From the NCBI GenBank assembly GCA_036653715.1, contig JAVVTL010000002.1:1-64000 (forward strand): 64,000 nucleotides of DNA. Reading direction: 5' to 3'. Both the position numbers and the translations under genes were made by a program. The DNA comes from Scatomorpha sp036653715 (GTDB lineage Bacteria; Bacillota; Clostridia; Oscillospirales; Oscillospiraceae). Below, in pieces: positions 41,400 through 48,675 of this stretch (its first letter is position 1; the number at the start of each line of letters is the position of its first letter). The notes below the pieces were generated by a model. It was not told where the DNA came from. It saw only the letters and a program-made list of their open reading frames with translations, and ran no database searches.

Positions 41400-41842
41400 T
41401 GGCGAAAACCTTTAAGGGCCGCCCCGTGATAGCCGGAGAATGCACAGCGGAGGCTGTTGTCTCCCACGCGGGCTTCAATACGCTTGCCTCTCTCCAAATG
41501 CCGATGATGTTCGGCGACAAAAAGCTCAAGTGCGGCGACCAAAATAACCCCGAGCTATACAAAAAACCCATCGCCGGCAAGGCACTCTGCCTGCCGCAGA
41601 CGATAGGCTCCACCACGGGCGGCATGGTGCTGTTCACGGTCTGCTCCGTCGGACGTCAGCCGGCCTGCATGCTCTTTTCCATGAGCATCGACAGCCTCGC
41701 CGCCTCGGGCGCAATCCTCGCCGCCAACTGGACGGACGCGGAAATGCCCGTCATCGACCGCCTGGGCGAGGAATTTCTCGAATACGTCACCGACGGCGCC
41801 GCAATCTCCGTCGCCATGGACGGCAGCGTCACCGTGGGATAA
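41399..41842 (+). CDS. Aconitase X swivelling subunit (DUF126)
   Basis: Small partner of the preceding gene, 147 residues. The DUF126 swivelling domain carries the conserved PQTIGSTTGGMVLF segment, whose serine contributes to the active site in characterised AcnX enzymes. GGAGGTG seven bases before ATG 41399 fixes the start, which overlaps the large-subunit stop by one base. A strong terminator follows, so the transcript is only these two genes plus any read-through from ftsZ. Confidence 0.87.
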   Translation: MAKTFKGRPVIAGECTAEAVVSHAGFNTLASLQMPMMFGDKKLKCGDQNNPELYKKPIAGKALCLPQTIGSTTGGMVLFTVCSVGRQPACMLFSMSIDSLAASGAILAANWTDAEMPVIDRLGEEFLEYVTDGAAISVAMDGSVTVG

Positions 41843-41887
41843 TAAGCACCCCGAAGCACCGGATATTCTCCGGGACTTGCTCTGCAA

Positions 41888-41934
41888 AAAGCCTCTCGGC
41901 GTATTTTATACGCGCCGGGGGGCTTTGTTTTTTT
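41888..41934 (+). terminator. Terminator of the acnX genes
   Basis: A 14-bp stem (41888-41901 with 41913-41926, three G-U pairs) is followed by GTTTTTTT. Confidence 0.85.
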
Positions 41935-41942
41935 GCGGAATA

Positions 41943-41951
41943 TGTTATAAT
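41943..41951 (+). promoter_or_regulatory. Extended -10 promoter of pepT
   Basis: TGT-TATAAT at 41943-41951 is a full extended -10. No good -35 is seen in the T-rich terminator tail. It lies about 30 bases before the pepT start. Confidence 0.6.
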
Positions 41952-41981
41952 CAAGAAAATCGGATATGGGAAGGATACGCA

Positions 41982-43202
41982 ATGAAAGCATATGAGAGAC
42001 TTATAAGATATGCCGAGGTCAGCACCGCGAGCGCGGAGGACAGCGGCGAGTCGCCCACCACCGCGCGTCAGTTTGACCTCGCAAGGCTATTGGCGGGGGA
42101 GCTGCTGTCCCTCGGCGTGAGCGACGTGGAGGTCAGCGACAGCTGCTACGTCTACGCGCATCTGCCTGCGACGGCGGGGCTGGAGAATGCGCCCTGCCTC
42201 GGCCTTATCGCGCACATGGATACCTCTCCGGATTTCTCCGGCGAGAACGTAAAGCCGCGCATAATCGAAAACTACGACGGCGAGGACGTCCCCCTCGGCA
42301 CGAGCGGCAGGGTGCTCACGCACAACATGTTCCCGAGCCTCAGGCGTCTCAAGGGCCGCACCCTCATCGTCACCGACGGCACAACGCTTTTGGGCGCGGA
42401 CGACAAGGCCGGTATCGCCGAAATTATGACCCTCCTTGAAAAACTCATCGACGACAGCGCGCCCCACGGGCGCATATCCGTCTGCTTCACGCCGGACGAG
42501 GAGGTCGGCTGCGGCACGGCGCACTTTGACCTCAAGAAGCTCGGCGCGGACTTTGCCTATACCCTCGACGGCGAGGAGGAGGGCGAGGTCGTCTTCGAAA
42601 ACTTTAACGCCTGCGCAGCGACGGTCACCTTCAGCGGCGTCAATCTGCATCCCGGCAGCTCCAAGGACGCCATGGTGAACGCGGGACTTGTGGCCATGGA
42701 GTTCAACGCCATGCTTCCCGCCGGCGACACGCCGCGAAATACCGAGGGCTACGAGGGCTTTTTCCACCTCATCTCCATGAGCGGCACCGTCGAAAAATCA
42801 GAGACGCGCTATATCGTCCGCGACCACGACGCCGCAAAATTCGAGCAGCGCAAGGACACGCTCATGCACATCGAAAAGCTGCTGAACGCAAAATACGGCG
42901 CAAATACCGTGCGCGTGGCACTGCGCGAGCAATATCGCAACATGGCGGAAAAAATCAGGCCGAGCTATTACCACCTCGTCGATAACGCAATAGAAGCCAC
43001 GCGCGCCGCGGGCGTTGAGCCGATTCTGCGCCCCATACGCGGCGGCACGGACGGCGCACAGCTCTCGTGGGAGGGCTTGCCCTGCCCCAATCTCGGCACC
43101 GGCGGCTTCGGCTTCCACGGCCCCTATGAGCACATCAGCGTCGAAGGTATGGACAAAGCCGTCGAGATACTCCAAAATATCGTGAGCATCTACGCGAAGT
43201 AA
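41982..43202 (+). CDS. pepT: Tripeptide aminopeptidase, peptidase T (M20)
   Basis: Cytoplasmic zinc peptidase that removes the N-terminal residue of tripeptides. 406 residues. Metal-site segments are intact: IAHMDTSPDFSG (His and Asp), TLLGADDKAGIAE (bridging Asp), TPDEEVGCG (Glu pair), and GGTDGAQLSW in the C-terminal catalytic region. ATG 41982 follows GGAAGG. It is monocistronic, with its own promoter, and ends at a strong bidirectional terminator. Confidence 0.95.
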   Translation: MKAYERLIRYAEVSTASAEDSGESPTTARQFDLARLLAGELLSLGVSDVEVSDSCYVYAHLPATAGLENAPCLGLIAHMDTSPDFSGENVKPRIIENYDGEDVPLGTSGRVLTHNMFPSLRRLKGRTLIVTDGTTLLGADDKAGIAEIMTLLEKLIDDSAPHGRISVCFTPDEEVGCGTAHFDLKKLGADFAYTLDGEEEGEVVFENFNACAATVTFSGVNLHPGSSKDAMVNAGLVAMEFNAMLPAGDTPRNTEGYEGFFHLISMSGTVEKSETRYIVRDHDAAKFEQRKDTLMHIEKLLNAKYGANTVRVALREQYRNMAEKIRPSYYHLVDNAIEATRAAGVEPILRPIRGGTDGAQLSWEGLPCPNLGTGGFGFHGPYEHISVEGMDKAVEILQNIVSIYAK

Positions 43203-43250
43203 TCCAAACTACTGCGGAGCGTCTTTGCATCAAAAAACAATTCATTGAAA

Positions 43251-43300
43251 AAACAGCCGGCGCATTGACCGTTTTGGTCGCTGCGCCGGCTGTTTGCCTG
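43251..43300. terminator. Bidirectional terminator between pepT and the UPF0316 gene
   Basis: A perfect 14-bp stem (43251-43264 with 43282-43295) has an inner GACC/GGTC stem. T-rich sequence follows on the plus strand and a strong T-run on the minus strand, so it can end both convergent genes. Confidence 0.88.
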
Positions 43301-43330
43301 TTTTGCGGGTATCATTACAGATATGTAAGC

Positions 43331-43855
43331 TTATTCGCCTTTTCTCATGAAGCCGTTGAAGACGTATTTTGTCTCCTGAACCATGATAAATGCCTTGGGG
43401 TCGAGGGTGTAGACGAGCGTTTTGAATTCCTTGAGCCTGCGGTCGCCGATTTCGGAGAGGAGCAGGTATTTTTCGGGGCCGTAGGCGGTGGCGCGGGCAT
43501 CCACAACGGTGACGGCAAAGCCGGCGCCCTGAAGTGAGTGGATAAGCTCGTCGTTCTTGCCGGTGGTGACGACCTCCATGACGACGTTGGAGCGGATAAG
43601 CCGCATGGCGAGCTTGCCGCCGACAAAGGTGCCCGCCGCAAAGCCGCCGCCGTAGGCGAGAGCGATGGGCAGTCCCGTGACCTCGGAATTAAGCGCCTGA
43701 CGCACGATGACGAACCAGAGAAAAGCCTCAAAAAAGCCGACCAGCGCGGCGAGGGCTGTTTTTTCCTTGACCGTCAGAACCGTACGCATGGTGCAGCAGG
43801 ACACGTCGAGTATCCTGCAAAGAAATATTTCTACGCAGAGCAGCGCAACTTTCAT
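43331..43855 (-). CDS. UPF0316 / DUF2179 membrane protein
   Basis: 174 residues of unknown function. Three membrane helices in the first 90 residues, with CRILDVSCCTMRTVLTVKEK, a UPF0316 signature, are followed by a cytoplasmic DUF2179 domain (TTGKNDELIHSLQGAGFAVTVVDA). DUF2179 is shared with YitT-type proteins and thought to bind a small ligand. SD GGAGG precedes ATG. Its promoter shares the -35 box with the divergent prfA promoter. Confidence 0.85.
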   Translation of the reverse strand: MKVALLCVEIFLCRILDVSCCTMRTVLTVKEKTALAALVGFFEAFLWFVIVRQALNSEVTGLPIALAYGGGFAAGTFVGGKLAMRLIRSNVVMEVVTTGKNDELIHSLQGAGFAVTVVDARATAYGPEKYLLLSEIGDRRLKEFKTLVYTLDPKAFIMVQETKYVFNGFMRKGE

Positions 43856-43885
43856 AAATGCCTCCTGTTTCAGTAAACGTTCGCC

Positions 43886-43914
43886 ATGTTATCACGCAAA
43901 ACCACTTTTGGCAA
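43886..43914 (-). promoter_or_regulatory. Promoter of the UPF0316 gene
   Basis: Minus strand TTGCCA (43914-43909), 17 bases, TAACAT (43891-43886). The -35 overlaps that of the divergent prfA promoter by five bases. Confidence 0.6.
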
Positions 43915-43936
43915 TACGTATTGTTTACAATATAAT
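43908..43936 (+). promoter_or_regulatory. Promoter of prfA
   Basis: TTGGCA (43908-43913), 17 bases, consensus TATAAT (43931-43936). It lies 60 bases before the prfA start. Confidence 0.75.
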
Positions 43937-43996
43937 GCAGACGTGGTAAAATACTATTCTGCAATTCAACAGGTTGCGCCGAAGGGGTATAAGCGG

Positions 43997-45058
43997 ATGC
44001 TCGATAAGCTAAAGCAAATTGAAGAAAAATTCGCCGCCGTCGAGAGCCGAATGGCTCAGCCGGAGGTATATTCGGACCCGGAGGTCTACGCGAAGCTTGC
44101 CAAGGAACAAAAAGAGCTTCAGCCAATCGTGACGGTCTACAGGGCCTATGCCGCCGCCGAGCGGGAGATGGACAGCGCAAAGGAGCTGTTTACGGACCCC
44201 GAGCTTGGCGAGATGGCGCGCGAGGAATACGACAGAGCCAAGAGCGAGACAGAGGCGCTGGAGCAAAAAATAAAGCTTCTGCTGCTGCCCCGCGATCCCA
44301 ACGACGAGCGCGGCGTAATCGTCGAAATACGCGGCGGCGTCGGGGGAGAGGAATCTGCGCTTTTCGCGGCGAAGCTCTATCGCATGTACTCCATGTATGC
44401 CGAGTCCCGCCGTTGGAAGACCGAGATTGCCAACCTTAACGACACCGAGCTTGGCGGCTTCAAGGAAGTCAGCTTCATCATCGAGGGCGACGGCGCATAC
44501 TCGCGGCTCAAGTTCGAGTCGGGCGTCCACCGCGTCCAGCGCGTCCCGGAAACGGAGGCGGGCGGCCGCATACACACGAGCACAGTCACCGTGGCAGTCC
44601 TGCCGGAGGTGGACGAGGTCGAGTTTCGAATCAATCCCTCCGAGCTTCAGATAGACACCTTCCGCGCCTCGGGCGCCGGCGGTCAGCACGTCAACAAGAC
44701 CGAGAGCGCCATACGCATAACCCATCTGCCCACCGGCACGGTGGTAGAGTGCCAGGACGAGCGCAGCCAATACAAAAACAAGGACAGGGCGATGAAAATT
44801 CTCAGCTCCCGTCTCTACGAGGCGGAGGAGCAGCGCAAGAACGCCCTGCTCGCCGCAGAGCGCAAGAGCCAGGTCGGAAGCGGTATGCGCAACGAGCGCA
44901 TACGCACCTATAACTTCCCGCAGGGGCGCGTCACCGACCACCGCATCGGCCTCACCCTCTACAAAATCGAACAGATAATGGACGGCGCGCTCGATGAGCT
45001 TATCGACGCCCTCGTCACAGCCGATCAAACGGAAAAAATGAAAGCCGGCATCGAGTAA
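43997..45058 (+). CDS. prfA: Peptide chain release factor 1
   Basis: Terminates translation at UAA and UAG. 353 residues. The GGQ catalytic motif is at 228-230 (SGAGGQHVNKTESAIR), and the stop-codon tripeptide is PET in RVPETEAGGRIHTS, the RF1 PxT type rather than the RF2 SPF type. ATG 43997 is preferred; the frame is open upstream but that region contains the promoter. Its stop overlaps the next gene by one base. Confidence 0.96.
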   Translation: MLDKLKQIEEKFAAVESRMAQPEVYSDPEVYAKLAKEQKELQPIVTVYRAYAAAEREMDSAKELFTDPELGEMAREEYDRAKSETEALEQKIKLLLLPRDPNDERGVIVEIRGGVGGEESALFAAKLYRMYSMYAESRRWKTEIANLNDTELGGFKEVSFIIEGDGAYSRLKFESGVHRVQRVPETEAGGRIHTSTVTVAVLPEVDEVEFRINPSELQIDTFRASGAGGQHVNKTESAIRITHLPTGTVVECQDERSQYKNKDRAMKILSSRLYEAEEQRKNALLAAERKSQVGSGMRNERIRTYNFPQGRVTDHRIGLTLYKIEQIMDGALDELIDALVTADQTEKMKAGIE

Positions 45059-46293
45059 TGGAAGAAAAATCAAAGCTGCAAACACTTGTGACCGCAGAGC
45101 CCGTTGAGGCGGCGGACATAATAAAGCGCGGCGGGCTTGTCGCCGTCCCGACGGAGACGGTATACGGCCTCGCGGGAAACGGATTAAACAGGGACGCAGT
45201 CCACAGGATATACGAGGTCAAGGGCAGACCCGAGATAAAACCGCTCTCCCTCATGGTGCCGGACGCCGGCGCATTTTCGCTCTACTGCGAGGACGTGCCG
45301 CCGCAGGCAGGGCTTTTGGCGGAGCGCTTCTGGCCGGGGCCGCTCACCATTGTCCTCAAATCCAAGCCCATAGTCCCGGATATCACCCGCGCAGGGGGGG
45401 ACACAATCGGCCTGCGCTGCCCGGACCATCCGCTCACGCTTGCGCTTTTGCGCTCCTGCGGGCTGCCGCTCGCCGCGCCCTCCGCCAATCCCTCGTCTGC
45501 CCCAAGCCCCAAGACGGCGGGGGAGGTCATGGCCTATTTTGACGGCGCAATTGACGCCATTATCGACGGCGGCCCCTGCGGCATAGGGCTGGAATCCACC
45601 ATAATCGACCTCTCTTTTGCGCCCTACCGCATCCTGCGCCAAGGCGCGCTTCCGCAGGACGAGATAGCCGACGCCTTGGTTTCCGGCATGACCCTCATAG
45701 GCGTCACCGGCGGCACGGGCACGGGCAAGACGACGGCGCTCGCGGTGCTCGAAAAATTAGGCGCCCTCGCCATAGACTGCGACGAGGTCTACCACGAGCT
45801 GACGGAGACGAGCGCGGAGCTTAAAGCAGAGCTTGAAGCCCGCTTCGGCAGGGTATACTCTGACGGCAGGCTTGACCGAAAGGCCATCGGAGAAGTCGTC
45901 TTTGCCGACGCCTCCGCCCTCGCCGAGCTGAACGCCATAACCCACAGGCACGTCGGCAATGAGATAACGCGCAGGCTGCGCGCGCACGCCATGGCCGGCG
46001 GAACCCTCGCCGCCATCGACGCCATTGCCCTCATAGAGAGCAAAACCGCCCTGCGCTGCTCAAAGGTCTTCGGCGTAACTGCCGATATCGAGACACGCGC
46101 CGCGCGCATAATGTCGCGCGAGGGGATAAGCCGAGAATACGCCGAAAAGCGCATAAACGCCCAAAAAACGGACGATTTCTATATTGAAAATTGCGACGCC
46201 GTCCTGCGCAACAGCGGGACGAAGGAAGAATTTGCGGCTCTCTGCGAGACCGCGTTTATGGAGGTACTGAAAAATGGCAACAAAAAAGATTGA
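45058..46293 (+). CDS. Fused L-threonylcarbamoyladenylate synthase and dephospho-CoA kinase (TsaC-CoaE)
   Basis: One 411-residue frame joins two enzymes. Residues 1-208 are a TsaC/YrdC domain, first step of tRNA t6A37 synthesis, with VPTETVYGLAGN, KGRPEIKPLS and SANPSSAPSP. Residues 211-405 are dephospho-CoA kinase, last step of CoA synthesis, with P-loop GVTGGTGTGKTT, DCDEVYHEL and RINAQKTDDFYIENCDAVLRN-type lid and C-terminal segments. The junction is a few residues around Met211 with no SD before its ATG (45688). It follows prfA and overlaps the M18 gene by 20 bases. Confidence 0.9.
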   Translation: MEEKSKLQTLVTAEPVEAADIIKRGGLVAVPTETVYGLAGNGLNRDAVHRIYEVKGRPEIKPLSLMVPDAGAFSLYCEDVPPQAGLLAERFWPGPLTIVLKSKPIVPDITRAGGDTIGLRCPDHPLTLALLRSCGLPLAAPSANPSSAPSPKTAGEVMAYFDGAIDAIIDGGPCGIGLESTIIDLSFAPYRILRQGALPQDEIADALVSGMTLIGVTGGTGTGKTTALAVLEKLGALAIDCDEVYHELTETSAELKAELEARFGRVYSDGRLDRKAIGEVVFADASALAELNAITHRHVGNEITRRLRAHAMAGGTLAAIDAIALIESKTALRCSKVFGVTADIETRAARIMSREGISREYAEKRINAQKTDDFYIENCDAVLRNSGTKEEFAALCETAFMEVLKNGNKKD

Positions 46294-47695
46294 AGACAAG
46301 AACACAGAGGAAAGGGACTACCGCAAGGAGCTTTTCTATGAGCAGAAGAACGGCTATGACCTCATCGACGCTGCCGAGGTAAAGCTGGCAGAGACATATT
46401 GCGAGGGCTACAAGTCCTATCTGAGCGACTCGCGCACCGAGCGCGAGGCAGTCCGTAACGCGATAGCGCTTGCGGAGAAGGAAGGCTTTGTCGAGTACGA
46501 GGCGGGAATGGCGCTCGCGACAGGCTCCAAAATCTATTGCAACAACCGCGGCAAGGCTCTGATGCTCGCCGTCATGGGTCAAAAGCCCATGGACGCAGGC
46601 TGCGTCATCGCCGCCGCGCATGTGGACGCGCCCAAGCTTGACCTCAAGCAGCTCCCGCTGTACGAGGACTCCGAGATGGCCTTCTTCAAGACCCACTACT
46701 ACGGCGGCATCAAAAAATATCAGTGGACGGCGATTCCTCTTGAGCTGCGCGGCGTCGTGGCGCTCAAGGACGGGACGCTCGTCGATGTGGTCATAGGCCA
46801 CGATAAGGACGACCCCCAGTTCGTCATCACGGACCTGCTGCCGCATTTGGCTCAGGACCAAATGAAAAAAACCATGGCGGAGGCCATCTCCGGCGAGAGC
46901 CTCAATATCCTCATCGGCAGCGCTCCCTATGCCGACGACGGCAAGGACAGAGTCAAGCTCGCCGTCATGAGCATCCTCTTTGAGAGCTACGGCATCACGG
47001 AGGAGGATTTTGTCTCTGCGGAGCTGACCGCCGTGCCCGCCTTTGACGTGCGCGATATCGGCCTCGACCGCAGCCTCATCGGTGCCTACGGTCACGACGA
47101 CCGCGTCTGCGCCTATGCCGAGCTTCGCGCCATCATGGACGTGAAGGAGCCGGAGCGCACCTGCGTCTGCATCCTTGCAGACAAAGAAGAGACAGGCTCC
47201 GACGGCGTCTCCGGCATGAAGTCTCAGGCGTTTGAGCGCTTTATCGGCGAGCTTTGCGCCGCTCAGGACGTCTGCCTTCAGGAGTGCTTCTCAAAGAGCT
47301 TCTGCGTCTCCGCAGACGTGACGGCGGCATTTGACCCCAACTACCCCGAGGTCTCCGAGAAGCGCAACGACGCCAAAATAAACTACGGCATGGGCCTCTG
47401 CAAATTCACCGGCGCGCGCGGAAAATCCGGCACGAGCGACGCATCGGCGGAGCTTGTCGCCCATCTGCGCCGCATCTACGAGCAGGATTCCGTCGTCTGG
47501 CAGATGTGCGAGCTGGGCAAGGTTGACCAGGGCGGCGGCGGCACAGTCGCCATGCACATGGCAAACCGCGACATCGACACCATCGACGCAGGCGTCCCCG
47601 TGCTCTCTATGCACGCGCCGTTCGAGGTCGTCTCCAAGTTCGACTGCTGGATGACCTACAAGGGCGTCCTCTCCGCATACAACGCGAAACAATAA
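46274..47695 (+). CDS. M18-family aminopeptidase
   Basis: Cytoplasmic zinc aminopeptidase. 473 residues, normal for the clostridial M18 group. Metal-site segments: AAHVDAPKLDLK (His, Asp), DKEETGSDGVSG (Glu pair) and LSMHAPFEVVSKFD (His). Also typical is KTHYYGGIKKYQW. ATG 46274 lies within the end of the TsaC-CoaE frame, with GGAGG eight to ten bases before it. A strong terminator follows. Confidence 0.93.
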   Translation: MATKKIEDKNTEERDYRKELFYEQKNGYDLIDAAEVKLAETYCEGYKSYLSDSRTEREAVRNAIALAEKEGFVEYEAGMALATGSKIYCNNRGKALMLAVMGQKPMDAGCVIAAAHVDAPKLDLKQLPLYEDSEMAFFKTHYYGGIKKYQWTAIPLELRGVVALKDGTLVDVVIGHDKDDPQFVITDLLPHLAQDQMKKTMAEAISGESLNILIGSAPYADDGKDRVKLAVMSILFESYGITEEDFVSAELTAVPAFDVRDIGLDRSLIGAYGHDDRVCAYAELRAIMDVKEPERTCVCILADKEETGSDGVSGMKSQAFERFIGELCAAQDVCLQECFSKSFCVSADVTAAFDPNYPEVSEKRNDAKINYGMGLCKFTGARGKSGTSDASAELVAHLRRIYEQDSVVWQMCELGKVDQGGGGTVAMHMANRDIDTIDAGVPVLSMHAPFEVVSKFDCWMTYKGVLSAYNAKQ

Positions 47696-47701
47696 GCTCA
47701 A

Positions 47702-47747
47702 ATTACGGGCGGCTTTTTGCCGCCCGTAATATCGACTTGTTCTTTTT
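47702..47747 (+). terminator. Terminator after the M18 gene
   Basis: A perfect 12-bp stem (47702-47713 with 47719-47730, loop TTTTT) is followed by a T-rich stretch to 47747. Confidence 0.8.
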
Positions 47748-47768
47748 GAAAAAATGTGGTACTATAAT
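47738..47768 (+). promoter_or_regulatory. Promoter of uppP
   Basis: Consensus TATAAT at 47763-47768. TTGTTC at 47738-47743 is the best -35 with a long 19-base spacer. Confidence 0.55.
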
Positions 47769-47819
47769 CCATCAGGTATACATAATGCCAATTCCCGACC
47801 GACTGAGGAGGGATTTCAT

Positions 47820-48659
47820 TTGACTATATGGGCCGCTATCCTGCTCGGACTCGTGCAGGGAATAGCAGAATTTTTGCCGATTTCAAGCTCGGGGCACCTC
47901 TCGATTCTCCAAAACCTTTTTGGTATGACCGCGCTTGAGGGCGGCCATATGTTTTTCGACGTGCTTCTGCACTTCGGAACGCTCATATCCATCTGCGTTG
48001 TCTATTGGCGCGACATAAGCGACATGGTCACAGAGCTTCTTGCCCTCCTTAAGGGCACCGTGCGCCCCTCTGCGACGGACGCCAAGCGCGGCATGTCCGC
48101 GGCAAGGCTCTTTCTCATGCTTGTCGTCGCCACGCTTCCGCTGCTGCTCGTCCTCCCGATAAACAACTACGTCGAGCCGCTCTACTACAAATCCGGCTTC
48201 ATCGGCGTCGCCTTCCTGCTCACCGGCGGCCTGCTCTTTGTCTCCGACAAAATGTCCCCCGGCAAAAAGACCGAAAAAACCATGCGCATTAAAGACGCTC
48301 TGACGGTCGGCGTGTGTCAGGCGGTCGCAATCATCCCCGGCCTTTCCCGCAGCGGAACCACCATAACCGCGGGTCTCGCCACGGGACTGAACAGGAGCTT
48401 TGCAGTGAAGTTTTCCTTCCTGCTCTCTCTGCCCGCAGTTCTCGGTGCAAACATCCTAAGCCTTGTCAAGGCGATACAGGAGGGGATAGACGTGACCCTC
48501 TTGCCGGCCTACCTAATCGGTATGGTCGTCGCCATGGTATCGGGCATATTCGCCATCGGCCTTGTGAAGCGCATTGCCGATAAGGGGCGTTTCGGCGGCT
48601 TCGCATACTACTGCTGGGGCGTCGGCATACTCACAATAATACTCTCCCTCGTCTTCTGA
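47820..48659 (+). CDS. uppP: Undecaprenyl-diphosphatase UppP (BacA)
   Basis: Membrane phosphatase regenerating undecaprenyl phosphate; overproduction gives bacitracin resistance. 279 residues with about eight helices. Catalytic motifs: QGIAEFLPISSSGHLSI near the N-terminus and IIPGLSRSGTTIT in the second half. Start is TTG 47820, seven bases after GAGGAGGG; an upstream GTG-led extension lacks an SD. Has its own promoter and is followed by spoIIIE. Confidence 0.95.
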   Translation: MTIWAAILLGLVQGIAEFLPISSSGHLSILQNLFGMTALEGGHMFFDVLLHFGTLISICVVYWRDISDMVTELLALLKGTVRPSATDAKRGMSAARLFLMLVVATLPLLLVLPINNYVEPLYYKSGFIGVAFLLTGGLLFVSDKMSPGKKTEKTMRIKDALTVGVCQAVAIIPGLSRSGTTITAGLATGLNRSFAVKFSFLLSLPAVLGANILSLVKAIQEGIDVTLLPAYLIGMVVAMVSGIFAIGLVKRIADKGRFGGFAYYCWGVGILTIILSLVF

Positions 48660-48675
48660 AAGGAATGTAGCGAGC

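Noticed and set aside
43886..43996. Extended prfA start
   Set aside because: The stretch contains the prfA promoter and gives an N-terminus foreign to RF1.
45688..46293. Separate coaE gene starting at the internal ATG
   Set aside because: No SD lies before 45688 and the frame is continuous with intact TsaC, so a fusion is the simpler reading.
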